From positions 1 to 64,000 of the forward strand of contig JAIXWF010000001.1 in NCBI GenBank assembly GCA_027482185.1: a stretch of 64,000 bases of DNA. Reading direction: 5' to 3'. The translations under genes and the position numbers were made by a program. Below the pieces are notes generated by a model. That model searched no databases and was not told the origin of the DNA. It saw nothing but the letters and a program-made list of their open reading frames with translations. Position 1 is the stretch's first letter. Every line of letters starts with the position of its first letter. Shown here piece after piece: positions 20,091-28,809 of this stretch. Origin of the DNA: Opitutaceae bacterium. GTDB lineage: Bacteria > Verrucomicrobiota > Verrucomicrobiia > Opitutales > Opitutaceae.

Positions 20091-20294
20091 GGGGGAGAAG
20101 AAAGTCCGGCGCGGACCACCCGTCCGCCGGCGGCCCTCACCCTGCCCGCCGCCCCCGCCGGATTCCAGCCCGCGTTTCACTCCCCGGCGTCCCGCCGTTG
20201 CCGATTCCCGCGCCCCATAGCGAAACGCGCCGGGACAAACCGCCTTCTCCGTCGTCCGCCTCGACTTCGCCGTCGCCGCGACAACCGTAACGGC

Positions 20295-21050
20295 ATGACC
20301 CCGCGCCCCCGCCGCCCGCATCCGCCGCTTGTGCTGACCTTGCTGAAGCTTGTCTGGACGAGCCTGCTCCTGGGCTGCTGCGGTCTCTGGGCGGCCGAGC
20401 CCGGCGAGGCTCCTGCTGCCCGGCCCCAACCGCCGCAGGACGATCCGCGGTTGCCGCGCGTCATGCTCATCGGCGACTCGATCAGCGTCGGCTACACCGA
20501 CGCCGTGCGCGCGGAACTGGAGGGCCTGGCGAACGTGCACCGCGTCGAGGGCAACGCCGGCCCGAGCAGCAGCGGCGTCCTGAAGGTCGACGAGTGGATC
20601 GCCCCGGGCAAAGGCCGCTGGGACGTCGTGCACTTCAATTTCGGGCTGCACGACCTCAAGCTCGGCACGGGCGGCAAAACGAACCAACCGTACCCGACCT
20701 CCGACGGCCATCAGGTGCCGCTCGCCGAGTACGAAAAGAACCTGCGCACGATCGTGGGCAAATTGAAGACCACCGGCGCCACGCTCATCTGGTGCGCGAC
20801 GACGCCGGTGCCCGCCGGCAAACTTGATCCGCCGCGCCGGCCCGGCGACGAGGTCGCGTACAACGCGGTCGCCCTGAAAGTCATGCAGGAAAACGGCGTC
20901 GGCGTGAACGACCTCCACGCCTTCGCGCTGAGCCAGCCGCCCGGCCTGCAACAGCCAGCCAACGTCCATTTCACGAAGGAAGGCTCGACCCTCCTCGCCC
21001 GCCAAGTCGCCGCCCGGATCCGGGACGCCCTGGCGCAACGCAAGCGCTGA
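20295..21050 (+). CDS. SGNH/GDSL hydrolase, exported
   Basis: The 251-residue product has an N-terminal hydrophobic signal, then block I with the nucleophile (VMLIGDSISVGYT), a Gly in EGNAGPSSSG, and an oxyanion-type block (FNFGLHDLK). The last block reads PANVHFTKEG: the His is present, but the Asp normally three residues before it is Ala. Family members are esterases acting on acetylated polysaccharides or lipids; whether this one is active needs testing. It is divergent from the ggt gene. Confidence 0.82.
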   Translation: MTPRPRRPHPPLVLTLLKLVWTSLLLGCCGLWAAEPGEAPAARPQPPQDDPRLPRVMLIGDSISVGYTDAVRAELEGLANVHRVEGNAGPSSSGVLKVDEWIAPGKGRWDVVHFNFGLHDLKLGTGGKTNQPYPTSDGHQVPLAEYEKNLRTIVGKLKTTGATLIWCATTPVPAGKLDPPRRPGDEVAYNAVALKVMQENGVGVNDLHAFALSQPPGLQQPANVHFTKEGSTLLARQVAARIRDALAQRKR

Positions 21051-21259
21051 GTCGCCGCCGTCGCGCGTCGCTCCGCCCAGCACCTCCCCGCCCACAGACC
21101 ACAGGTGCCGCCCTCTCTGGTAGGCCACCTGAGCGCACTTCGGGTCCTCGTCTCGCGACCCAATCAGCATTCAGCGGATTCGCCCTTTGCGCCCGTACAA
21201 TTGCAATCGGAACGAAACCTTGGACCCAAGCAGAGACGAATGCCCTCTGACGTTTTTCA

Positions 21260-22324
21260 TCATTTGCAGCCAGGTAGACTCGGATGGAATGAAAAGCCAT
21301 GTGGCGTCCGCCATCCTAGAACTACCGGCAACTTCCGAATGGTACGCAGCGTATCGATGAAGTCCAAATCCGCACCCTCCGGCTGTTCGTCGAGCACAAT
21401 CACCCAATCCTGCGCCGGTTGCCGGGCTGCGTAGTAATTGTATTCGAGAAGTTGACCCAAACTCTCGCGAATCGCTTTTCGCGGGGTCGTACCGTGGCAA
21501 ATCTTGAGCTCAGAAAGCACGTCGCGACCATGTATTTCGCAGCGAACATCGATACAATCGCGCTCTTGTATACCGATCGCGTGAAACTCTGACTTCAGCC
21601 AGTGACAATAAGCGTTCGAAAGTCGCCGGTGCCGCGGGATGACAATCTTCAATACCGCGGAAGAGATCCGTTGGTAGGCTTCTTCGGAAAGGTCGCCTTT
21701 GCGGGGCGTGACCCATCGCCGCGCCGGCCTAACCACACGCCTATGTGAACCGCCAAAGTAGGCCTCGTCTTTCAGATACGTGAAGCTCTTGAATCGATGC
21801 CCCACGGACTGCATGCCGCTGATTCGATTCAGCGGAAAGCGCGCTTGTGGAATTTCAATATCTGTCTCGCGGCAGCGGACCATCAGCACGGGGTCGCTTA
21901 CCGCATTGCGCACAAATCCCAATGCCTCTCGCTGCGAGTAACGCTTGCCGGTCGCGCGCTTCAGCTCCGCGGCGCGACGTCGGAAAATTCCCCGCCTTTC
22001 GAAAGCAGCCGCAATATCTTCCCGATCGTCGTCGGCGATGAACTCCGCCGCATGATATATACCAACGACGATCCGTTCCTTTGTGCTTGGATCGATCGCG
22101 AAGAATACAATGCGGAAAATTGGGTCCGCTCTTTTCAGTGTCGTCTTGTAAACATAGCCGTAGACCCAGCCGTCGATGGCGTCATCCCGACAAAAATTCC
22201 ACTCCTCGTGGCCGAATCCGTGATCGGCGGGATAACCGGCTTCCTTGAAGCCGCCGCTTGGCTTCTGCCAGCCGCAATCGTTCCAGCAAACCCGCCAAAG
22301 AATCGTCTTGGTGTCGGGTTTCAT
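21260..22324 (-). CDS. Putative PD-(D/E)XK nuclease-like protein (second gene of pair)
   Basis: The 354-residue product was not recognised as a named family. The C-terminal part has a restriction-endonuclease-like core: D259 in CIDVRCE, then E273-L-K275 in DVLSELK, then a helix with Gln in ESLGQLLEYNYYAA. The N-terminal half has a distinct module (WNDCGWQKPSGGF...GFGHEEWNF...DGWVYGYV) whose pattern resembles DNA-reading modules of modification-dependent restriction proteins; that is a weak memory-based inference. The start overlaps the upstream gene by 4 bases (ATGA), so the two are coupled. It is probably part of a restriction-type defence unit. Confidence 0.6.
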   Translation of the reverse strand: MKPDTKTILWRVCWNDCGWQKPSGGFKEAGYPADHGFGHEEWNFCRDDAIDGWVYGYVYKTTLKRADPIFRIVFFAIDPSTKERIVVGIYHAAEFIADDDREDIAAAFERRGIFRRRAAELKRATGKRYSQREALGFVRNAVSDPVLMVRCRETDIEIPQARFPLNRISGMQSVGHRFKSFTYLKDEAYFGGSHRRVVRPARRWVTPRKGDLSEEAYQRISSAVLKIVIPRHRRLSNAYCHWLKSEFHAIGIQERDCIDVRCEIHGRDVLSELKICHGTTPRKAIRESLGQLLEYNYYAARQPAQDWVIVLDEQPEGADLDFIDTLRTIRKLPVVLGWRTPHGFSFHPSLPGCK

Positions 22325-23301
22325 TCCCACGTCTTACGCCGGAGCAGGTCGGCCAAGCCCGCGAGGGTTTTCGCTTCGCCGAGGAACATAGACACGTCAT
22401 GAACGCGGGCCCCCTGGATCCCGTAAGGCGAGACTTTCCGGTAATCAGTTTCGACAAACTCCCCGCAACAGAAGAAGCGATGCCCACAAGAGATGTCCCA
22501 GCCCACGTCTCTTTGGGTATCGCGGATAATCGCGATGATCTTGTCGTCGAACTCGTTGGTGCTCGCGCCATTCACCGGCGTCTTGCTGAGAACTCCGTTA
22601 TAAGTGCAGTCGAAGACCGCCTTCACTTCGCCGAGCAATCGAACCGACTTGTCTCGATAGACACCGATGAACTGTTGCTTCGTGTATCCGCGGCTAGTCG
22701 GGTGATAGTAAATGCCATAGGCGCGATTCTGAGCAAAACTCTGGCTGCACGGCACCACCCGCATAAGTGCCCGCCGATCAGGGAGGAGATCCATGTCGTC
22801 GCAATAGGCGATAAAATCGTCGACGATAGGCTTCAGGCTCAGTTCGAAGTCGCGTACACTTTTGCCAAGGTGGATGCACAGTTCCTCGAACGTGCAACTC
22901 ACGAACTTCACGTGCGCCTGCTGCGCCGCCGTGGCAACTCGCTCCATGTCGATTCTGCTCGGCTCATGCTTGGAAATCAGGAGGAGATAGTGTTCGCCGC
23001 CCTCGCCGAGCGATTTGAGATGACGCTCCAATTGCGAGCTGCTTACCGCCGCATCGACCTTCGTCTCGATTGCAATCCTGACCTGCGCTTGAGCAATGAA
23101 GCCGTCGGGCACCGACTCGCCGGACCGGGTCTGCTGGCGGATTTCCACGCCGAGCGGCATGTCGGCATCAAAAACTTCGTTGAGTAGGTCCTTCAGCCGC
23201 TTGGTAGAGTGTTCATAAATTCTGGAAAACAAATGCAGCGTGGCATTGGTCACCGCATTTTCCCGACTCGTGTAGCGCTGGAAATAGTGGATGTCGCTCA
23301 T
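22321..23301 (-). CDS. Putative PD-(D/E)XK nuclease (first gene of pair)
   Basis: The 326-residue product has a canonical PD-(D/E)XK core near the N-terminus: E53 in VEIRQQ, D66 in SVPDGFI, E79-T-K81 in IAIETKVDA, and Gln in SSQLERHL. A Rossmann-like strand HYLLLISKH follows. The rest has no recognised domain. The gene is divergent from the small ORF/ATPase pair that begins about 400 bp away, and a MITE-like element lies between. ATG at 23301 is used; the frame continues to 23340 but the added residues look unlike protein. Confidence 0.68.
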   Translation of the reverse strand: MSDIHYFQRYTSRENAVTNATLHLFSRIYEHSTKRLKDLLNEVFDADMPLGVEIRQQTRSGESVPDGFIAQAQVRIAIETKVDAAVSSSQLERHLKSLGEGGEHYLLLISKHEPSRIDMERVATAAQQAHVKFVSCTFEELCIHLGKSVRDFELSLKPIVDDFIAYCDDMDLLPDRRALMRVVPCSQSFAQNRAYGIYYHPTSRGYTKQQFIGVYRDKSVRLLGEVKAVFDCTYNGVLSKTPVNGASTNEFDDKIIAIIRDTQRDVGWDISCGHRFFCCGEFVETDYRKVSPYGIQGARVHDVSMFLGEAKTLAGLADLLRRKTWE

Positions 23302-23478
23302 TGGAATCCGGAGCCTCACCGTTCGCCCCGGCCACGACACGTCAAGCTTCCGTTCCTAGCAGGTTTCCTTGCGACTCTTCGCTTCATCGGAGCAATTGGG
23401 CGGGGAAGTCGCGCGGAGCGACGACACCTCAACCGCAAGATCATCGGAACGTCATAGTCGATCGACTCCGCGCTGCGA

Positions 23479-23618
23479 CCAAGGGGTCACGCCCGGAATC
23501 CAGAATCCCAAAGGGGGAGGCTTGCGGAGCGGCGGCAGATGGGTGCGCCCGCTAGCGTCGCTTCGCTGATCAGTCGCTTTCTTGCGCGAAATTCCGGATT
23601 CCGGACGTGACCCCTTGG
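23479..23618. mobile_element. MITE-like inverted-repeat element, copy 1
   Basis: The 140-bp element is bounded by near-perfect terminal inverted repeats of at least 23 bp (CCAAGGGGTCAC at the left, GTGACCCCTTGG at the right, one mismatch over 23). The match extends with a further mismatch to about 30 bp. It shares its ends and two interior blocks with the copy at 26352-26499. It has no coding capacity; any mobility would need a transposase supplied in trans. Confidence 0.85.
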
Positions 23619-23702
23619 CCCTGCCCCACGACAATCGCGGTTAGTTATTCCGCGTTGCAGTCCGATTAAGCTGGCGGATGCTAAAACACCACCCCGCCAC
23701 CC

Positions 23703-23897
23703 ATGGCATCCCAACCGGACATCATCGCTGACTGGCTCGCCGACGAGGCCAAGAGCAACCCCGGATGCCCGGTGCTGGCCGCGATCACGGCGGCCACACG
23801 CCCAGCCGGCCTCGATGAAGCGTCGCTGCTGGCGAAACTCCGCCTCCAGTGCGAACCGGTGAAACAAAGGGAGGGGTTGGCCGATGCCGCCGGTTGA
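23703..23897 (+). CDS. Small protein upstream of the Rad50-like ATPase
   Basis: The 64-residue product (MASQPDIIADWLADEAKSNPGCPVLAAITAATRPAGLDEASLLAKLRLQ...) has helix-like composition and no recognised domain. It overlaps the start of the ATPase gene by 14 bp, so the two are almost surely co-translated. The ATPase ribosome-binding site lies inside its last codons. It could be a regulatory or structural partner of the ATPase. Confidence 0.6.
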   Translation: MASQPDIIADWLADEAKSNPGCPVLAAITAATRPAGLDEASLLAKLRLQCEPVKQREGLADAAG

Positions 23898-26301
23898 ACG
23901 GATCACCATCGCAGGCTTTCGCGGCATCCCGGTTCCCCTGGAGATTTCCTTTCTTGAAGGCCGGAATCCGAAGTCGCTCATCCTTTACGGCCGCAACGGA
24001 ACCGGCAAGAGCTCAGTCACAGACGGTTGGGAGTGGCTTACCTCCGGCAAGATCGCGCACCTCGCCCGCGAGGGCGCGGAGGAAAGTTCCTACCCGAACA
24101 TGCACGCCAAGCCGGGCGACACCTACGTGGAGGTCCGGTTCGCCGATGCCACTCTCGGCACCGTCCGGCTCACTTTCAATCCGAAGGGCATGCGCTCGCC
24201 GAAGGTCTCCGGCAACCTCGCGGGAGTGCGCACGCTCATTGCGCACCCATGCCACATCCGTCATGGGGACCTAACCCGGTTCGTCCTGCTGACGAAGGCT
24301 GAGCGATTCGATGCGCTCGCCTCACTTATGGGCTTCGTCCCGCAAATGACCTACCTCAAGGGCCTGCGTCGGATCGCCGAGAAGCTCAACGTCGACCTTG
24401 AGAGCCAGCGAACGCTCTACAGGGATGTCGAGGGCCGCCATAATAGGCACTTCACGAATTTACCGGGGGAAAAATTTACGCCGATGCAACTCCTCGGCCG
24501 GCGGTTTACCGAGCATGAGATCGCTTTCAATGAGACTCCGGAGACACTGCCGGCCGCGGCGGCGGAATTGAAGAAATTGGTCGTCTCCGATCGCAACACC
24601 AAGCGACTTGGCGTCCAGCGCGATGCAAAGACGCAACTGGCAGGCTTCCGGCCGACCACCGGCATAGCGCCAAAGATTGCCGCGCTTAAAGCCGCCGTCG
24701 CCGAGCTGAAGGCGAGCCAGGCGGCCGATCGCGAAAAGCTCCTTCGTATTCCCCTCCTCCGATCCGCGAAAGACGTTCTTGAGAAGCTGCCTCCCACCGG
24801 CCAGTGCCCGCTATGCCGCTTAACTTTCTCGGGCGACCTCAAGGAACATGTCGGTACCGAGCTGGACGCCCTCGAACGTCTGGAGACGCTGGTTGCCCGT
24901 GTGCGCTCGGCGAAGGAGGCGGTGCGGGTCGCGCTGGTTGACCACACGCTCGAAAATCCTGTCACGCTCCCTGAAAAATATACTCCTTCGAAGGAGGAAA
25001 CCAACGCCCTCGACCTGCTTCGCAAAGCAGTGAAACGCTGGAAGGATGCGCTCGTATCCGCACGCGACCTCCTCGCCTTCGATACAACGGCGCTTGATGT
25101 CAAGCTGGTGCCTTCGATGGAAAGCTGCGTCCTCGAGGTGGAGCAAAGCCAGAAGGCGATGACGGATGCCAAGCAGGTGGCCATCGAGCTCTATGACGGT
25201 TTGGTCACGGCCCTGGAGCAGGATCCGAAGCGCAAGAAGCTTGTAGACGACAACGAGTATGTCGTCACGGGTATCACGCTCGTCAACGAATACGCCGCCG
25301 CCAAGGAAAAGGGCCTAGCGGTCAGAAAGACCAGCGAGCGCTTCACCGACCTGACTGACCACTTTGTCGCTCGCGCTCTCGCCGACGTCCATGCCCGTTT
25401 CGGCCAGATTTCCGACAAGGTGACGGAGATCTTTGAAATCCTCGAACACGGAACGCCTGGCATTGGTAAGCCCAAGCTCGTTCTCGACATGGCGTCCGAC
25501 CGTTCCGTTATCCTCCAAGTGGAGTTTCAGGGCCAGAATATTAGCCCTGCCTACCGCTACCTCAGCGAATCTCAACTCAACAGCTTCGGCCTTGCCGTCT
25601 CGCTCGCGTCCACCACCCACTTCAATAAGCAGTTCCCCTTTCTCATCCTCGACGACGTGGTGAACAGTTGCGACGCCTACAAGCGCCCCCAACTGATCGA
25701 GGTCCTGACCTCCAAGCTCGCTGATGTGCAGGTCCTCATGATGACGCACGACACTTTCTGGCGGGACCTGCTGCACCGCCGGCTCAACACTTGGCGCAGG
25801 CTTAACTTCGTCCGCTACGCTGCCGGCACCGGTCCTATCATGGAATCCGCGAAGGACGCCTACGAACGCATCGAGGACGACCTCAAGCGCGACGAGGTGA
25901 ATGCCGCTTCCGGCAAACTCGCGCTCTTGCTTGAAGATGCCGCCCAGGAGATCGGCGAAGCCCTCGAAATCGACGTGAAGTTCAACCGCCGCGGCGAGTA
26001 TACTCTCGATCCGCTGCTCACCGCAATTCGCACCCGCCTCGAAAAAAAACTTGGCGCGGCCCATCCGTTGGTCACCGCCATGGGTCGCATCACCCAGGAT
26101 AACGCCTACCGCAACTGGGGGATCCACTGCAAGAACCCCGTCTCACCAATCACGGAGCCGGAGATTCGCGCCGTCGTTGCCAACTGGAAAACTTTCGAGA
26201 GCCAGCTTCATTGCCCGGGCTGCACGAAGCTGGTTACAGCGCAAGGCAGCGCTTATCGATGCAGCTGCGGCAATCTGGTCCTCCAGCGGGCGACGCCTTG
26301 A
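23884..26301 (+). CDS. Rad50/SMC-like AAA ATPase with CxxC hook and C-terminal zinc ribbon
   Basis: The 805-residue protein has, in order: Walker A GRNGTGKS (36-43); helical arms; a Rad50-hook-like CPLC (308-311) between the arms; an ABC signature-like YLSESQLNSFGLA (559-571); Walker B FLILDD (586-591); and an H-loop MMTHD (619-623). It closes with a helical region and a terminal zinc ribbon (CPGC...CSCG, about 777-796). This is the architecture of RecF/RecN/Rad50-type DNA-processing or defence ATPases. It is not RloC as I know it, since no PrrC-like nuclease is seen. A good ribosome-binding site (AGGGAGG) lies 9 bases before the ATG at 23884. Confidence 0.82.
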   Translation: MPPVERITIAGFRGIPVPLEISFLEGRNPKSLILYGRNGTGKSSVTDGWEWLTSGKIAHLAREGAEESSYPNMHAKPGDTYVEVRFADATLGTVRLTFNPKGMRSPKVSGNLAGVRTLIAHPCHIRHGDLTRFVLLTKAERFDALASLMGFVPQMTYLKGLRRIAEKLNVDLESQRTLYRDVEGRHNRHFTNLPGEKFTPMQLLGRRFTEHEIAFNETPETLPAAAAELKKLVVSDRNTKRLGVQRDAKTQLAGFRPTTGIAPKIAALKAAVAELKASQAADREKLLRIPLLRSAKDVLEKLPPTGQCPLCRLTFSGDLKEHVGTELDALERLETLVARVRSAKEAVRVALVDHTLENPVTLPEKYTPSKEETNALDLLRKAVKRWKDALVSARDLLAFDTTALDVKLVPSMESCVLEVEQSQKAMTDAKQVAIELYDGLVTALEQDPKRKKLVDDNEYVVTGITLVNEYAAAKEKGLAVRKTSERFTDLTDHFVARALADVHARFGQISDKVTEIFEILEHGTPGIGKPKLVLDMASDRSVILQVEFQGQNISPAYRYLSESQLNSFGLAVSLASTTHFNKQFPFLILDDVVNSCDAYKRPQLIEVLTSKLADVQVLMMTHDTFWRDLLHRRLNTWRRLNFVRYAAGTGPIMESAKDAYERIEDDLKRDEVNAASGKLALLLEDAAQEIGEALEIDVKFNRRGEYTLDPLLTAIRTRLEKKLGAAHPLVTAMGRITQDNAYRNWGIHCKNPVSPITEPEIRAVVANWKTFESQLHCPGCTKLVTAQGSAYRCSCGNLVLQRATP

Positions 26302-26351
26302 TTCACGCCAAGAGCGGTCAAAAAGCCAGTCCCGTCTGGTTCGTAGGCGCG

Positions 26352-26499
26352 CCAAAGGGTCACGTCCGGAATCCGGAATCCAGAATCCCAAAGGGGGAGG
26401 CTTGCGGATCGGTAGCAGATGAGTTCGACCAATGGCGTCCGCTTTGCCGATCACTCGCTTTCGTGCGCGAAATTCCGGATTCCGGACGTAACCCCTTGG
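26352..26499. mobile_element. MITE-like inverted-repeat element, copy 2
   Basis: The 148-bp element is related to the one at 23479-23618: same terminal inverted repeats (CCAAAGGGTCACGTCC at the left, ACGTAACCCCTTGG at the right), a shared identical block around 26380-26408, and the shared right block GCGCGAAATTCCGG. Here the inverted repeat extends outward (AGGCGCG...CGCGCCT). Together the two copies bracket the small ORF/ATPase pair. Confidence 0.85.
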
Positions 26500-26587
26500 C
26501 CGCGCCTGCTGTTTTTTGTCGCAACTCTTCCAGCCCGCTACTTCCTTCGCAGAATGATTTTGCGGTGCAACACCTTAAATTAAAACA

Positions 26588-27415
26588 ATGGCGAGAAATA
26601 AATTGCTCTCCATGCCCGACGGAACGCAAATTGACGCGCCGTATAGTGGCGCGGCTAACCACCGCGCTACCTTGATTGTTTACCCTGGCATTGGTGGAAC
26701 TTCCCGAATGTATGGAATTCCCTATATTGAGCTTAATGAACTTGGTGTTTCAGTGCTAGAATTTCATCCTCCAGCGCACGGACGATCCTCAGGGCAGATG
26801 ACAATGGCTAGAGCCTTAAGATGTTTCGAGTGGTTGTTAGCTCATTTTCATGTCCGCGGCCCCGTGTTTGTTTTGGGCCATAGCGCAGGTGCAAATGCCG
26901 TAATGCAATATGCGAACCGTTTTGGGGATTTGAAGCCGAGGGCCGCATTTTTTGTTCAGCCTGTTTTTGAATTTAGGCACTCTGCTCAATACATGTATCG
27001 CAACGGCTTTCAAACCGAGCTAATTGCGGCGATATCAAAATGGGTAACAGACGTTAGGCTGCTCACAGACCTTCTATCTACTGAGCAATGGCTTGATCGA
27101 GAGCACTGGGATTCGAACGAACTCCGACACCGCATCGATAAAATTTCCCAGGGAATCCTGCTTGGCGAGTTTTTGGAAGATTTCTATCTTCATACCCACG
27201 ATGTCAGTGGATCTCTTGCTAGCTTCGGAGGTGCCAGTCTGTTTGTCTCCATGCGCGATCACTGGTATGACCCAAAACTTATAGTCGACATAGCGGATTA
27301 CAGTCATGTGCCATACACACTATGTGGAGACGCTGAGGATCACTATTTTCGCTCTGCGTGGCCATCGGTTTGGTCAAAAGTGATTCCCTCAATTCATGGT
27401 GCCTTAACGTCATGA
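26588..27415 (+). CDS. Alpha/beta hydrolase, first gene of AT-richer operon
   Basis: The 275-residue product has an alpha/beta-hydrolase fold: LIVYPGIGGTSR (oxyanion strand), a nucleophile elbow GHSAG with S99, and later acidic/His candidates (MRDHWYD, GDAEDHYF). The D and H of the last segment may complete the triad. Substrate is unknown. Base composition is clearly AT-richer than the flanking genes, which suggests transfer. The stop overlaps the start of the transporter gene by 4 bases (ATGA), so it is translationally coupled. Confidence 0.82.
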   Translation: MARNKLLSMPDGTQIDAPYSGAANHRATLIVYPGIGGTSRMYGIPYIELNELGVSVLEFHPPAHGRSSGQMTMARALRCFEWLLAHFHVRGPVFVLGHSAGANAVMQYANRFGDLKPRAAFFVQPVFEFRHSAQYMYRNGFQTELIAAISKWVTDVRLLTDLLSTEQWLDREHWDSNELRHRIDKISQGILLGEFLEDFYLHTHDVSGSLASFGGASLFVSMRDHWYDPKLIVDIADYSHVPYTLCGDAEDHYFRSAWPSVWSKVIPSIHGALTS

Positions 27416-28809
27416 GTGTAGGCATATTTTTCGTTTTTCTTTTGGTGATGTTGTTCAGCTTCGCTATTGCTGTCGCTGCTCGCAAAGCATCCCTTGCAGA
27501 TGACCCGCCAACCTTTTTGTTTGGGGGCAACTCATCGCCGCTGGCAATGTCGAGCAACATCGGCTCACTGCTGTCTCTCTCGGTGGTCTTCTCGCTCTTT
27601 GCAGTCGGCATGACTGGATACGGGTTTGCCACTTTTTTTTCGACCTTAGTGGGCATTCTTGCGGCCTATCTGACATTCTTCCTTTCGCGGCGGAAATTGC
27701 GAAGAAACTCTGACGCGCGCGGTCCTGACTTATTGCTGACAAGTCATCTTGAAGAGAAAGATCAGGCACCGCTCAATAAGTTGATAATTTGTGAATACAT
27801 TCTGGCACTCGTCTGTGAGTTTGCCGTTTTCCAGAGCTTTCTTGTCGGGATGGAGACTGATTTTCCGTCCTTCGCTTTGATTGCCGGTCTAATGGTAGGG
27901 TGCCTCTGCGCTGGCTACGTTGCGGTTGGTGGATACTCTGGCGTTCTTAAAACAGATATTTTTCAGGTTCTAATTTTCGTAGGAGCTTGTTGTCTTTTTA
28001 TTCCGGTAATCTTCTCTGCCGAAAGCCCCATTGTTGTTGCAATGAAGGACAGTCGAGCGTGGCAATGGCCACCGTTAGTTGGTCCGATCACATGGGCGAC
28101 TTTCACCTTTGCAGCCTTCCTTTCATTTCCCGACGTGTGGATTAGGAATTTCGGAACCTTGTCCACCGAGAGGTTCTCTTCGCGTTGGTTTTTCCCGCTG
28201 AGCTTCATTCTGCTGTTAGTTGCCCTAGTCCCGATTCTAGCACTGACCTGCTATGGCGCAGAGATGGAGGCTGCATTTGATCGCAGCTATAATGTGCAGC
28301 GGTCATTAGACCGATTTCAGAATCTTTTCTTTACAGCTTCGATCCCTCCGCTATCGAAGTGGCTAATTGCCGCCGCATTTTTATGTGTGTTTATAACAAC
28401 TATAGACACGTGGCTAATCGGACTTCTTCAGTACGTGAAAGACAACCGTCGATTCCAGGATGCCAAGAGTTCAATGGCATTGCTGTTTGGTGCGAGCATT
28501 GGCGCGGTCGGAGTAAGTAGTTTGATGTCGGGCAAGGTTGTATACATTTCGGGTCTTTTTCTTTTTCCGTTTTTGTATTTTAATGCATTTCTTTTTTTCG
28601 GAAAACTACGAGAATCATGGCGCATCCCTGGCGCTGGTCGCCGGTATCAATTCGGTTGGGCGAGTGGTATGTTAGCTACCGCAATTTCAATTGCGCTTAA
28701 TTGGCATCAGAGCGAAGCGCTCGCACCTCACATAATCTTGGTGGGCCTCGTTGCCCAGTGTATTGCCTTTGCGATTTACCCTCTTGTGGTTCGAAAGCTG
28801 GCAACATGA
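27412..28809 (+). CDS. Solute:sodium symporter (SSF)-like membrane transporter
   Basis: The 465-residue protein is strongly hydrophobic with about 12-13 predicted membrane helices. The segment YVAVGGYSGVLKTDIFQVLIFVGA matches the SSF-family pattern in which a GG.xAV.xTD..Q stretch lines the substrate/sodium site, and the N-terminal GMTGYGFA region is also SSF-like. Several usual SSF positions differ, so it may be a divergent sensor- or channel-like member. ATG at 27412 overlaps the hydrolase stop, and its own stop overlaps the next start (ATGA). Confidence 0.75.
   Translation: MSVGIFFVFLLVMLFSFAIAVAARKASLADDPPTFLFGGNSSPLAMSSNIGSLLSLSVVFSLFAVGMTGYGFATFFSTLVGILAAYLTFFLSRRKLRRNSDARGPDLLLTSHLEEKDQAPLNKLIICEYILALVCEFAVFQSFLVGMETDFPSFALIAGLMVGCLCAGYVAVGGYSGVLKTDIFQVLIFVGACCLFIPVIFSAESPIVVAMKDSRAWQWPPLVGPITWATFTFAAFLSFPDVWIRNFGTLSTERFSSRWFFPLSFILLLVALVPILALTCYGAEMEAAFDRSYNVQRSLDRFQNLFFTASIPPLSKWLIAAAFLCVFITTIDTWLIGLLQYVKDNRRFQDAKSSMALLFGASIGAVGVSSLMSGKVVYISGLFLFPFLYFNAFLFFGKLRESWRIPGAGRRYQFGWASGMLATAISIALNWHQSEALAPHIILVGLVAQCIAFAIYPLVVRKLAT

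Noticed and set aside
23884-26301. RloC-type anticodon nuclease
   Set aside because: The hook and ATPase motifs fit, but the C-terminal part shows a zinc ribbon and no PrrC-like nuclease residues that I can recognise.
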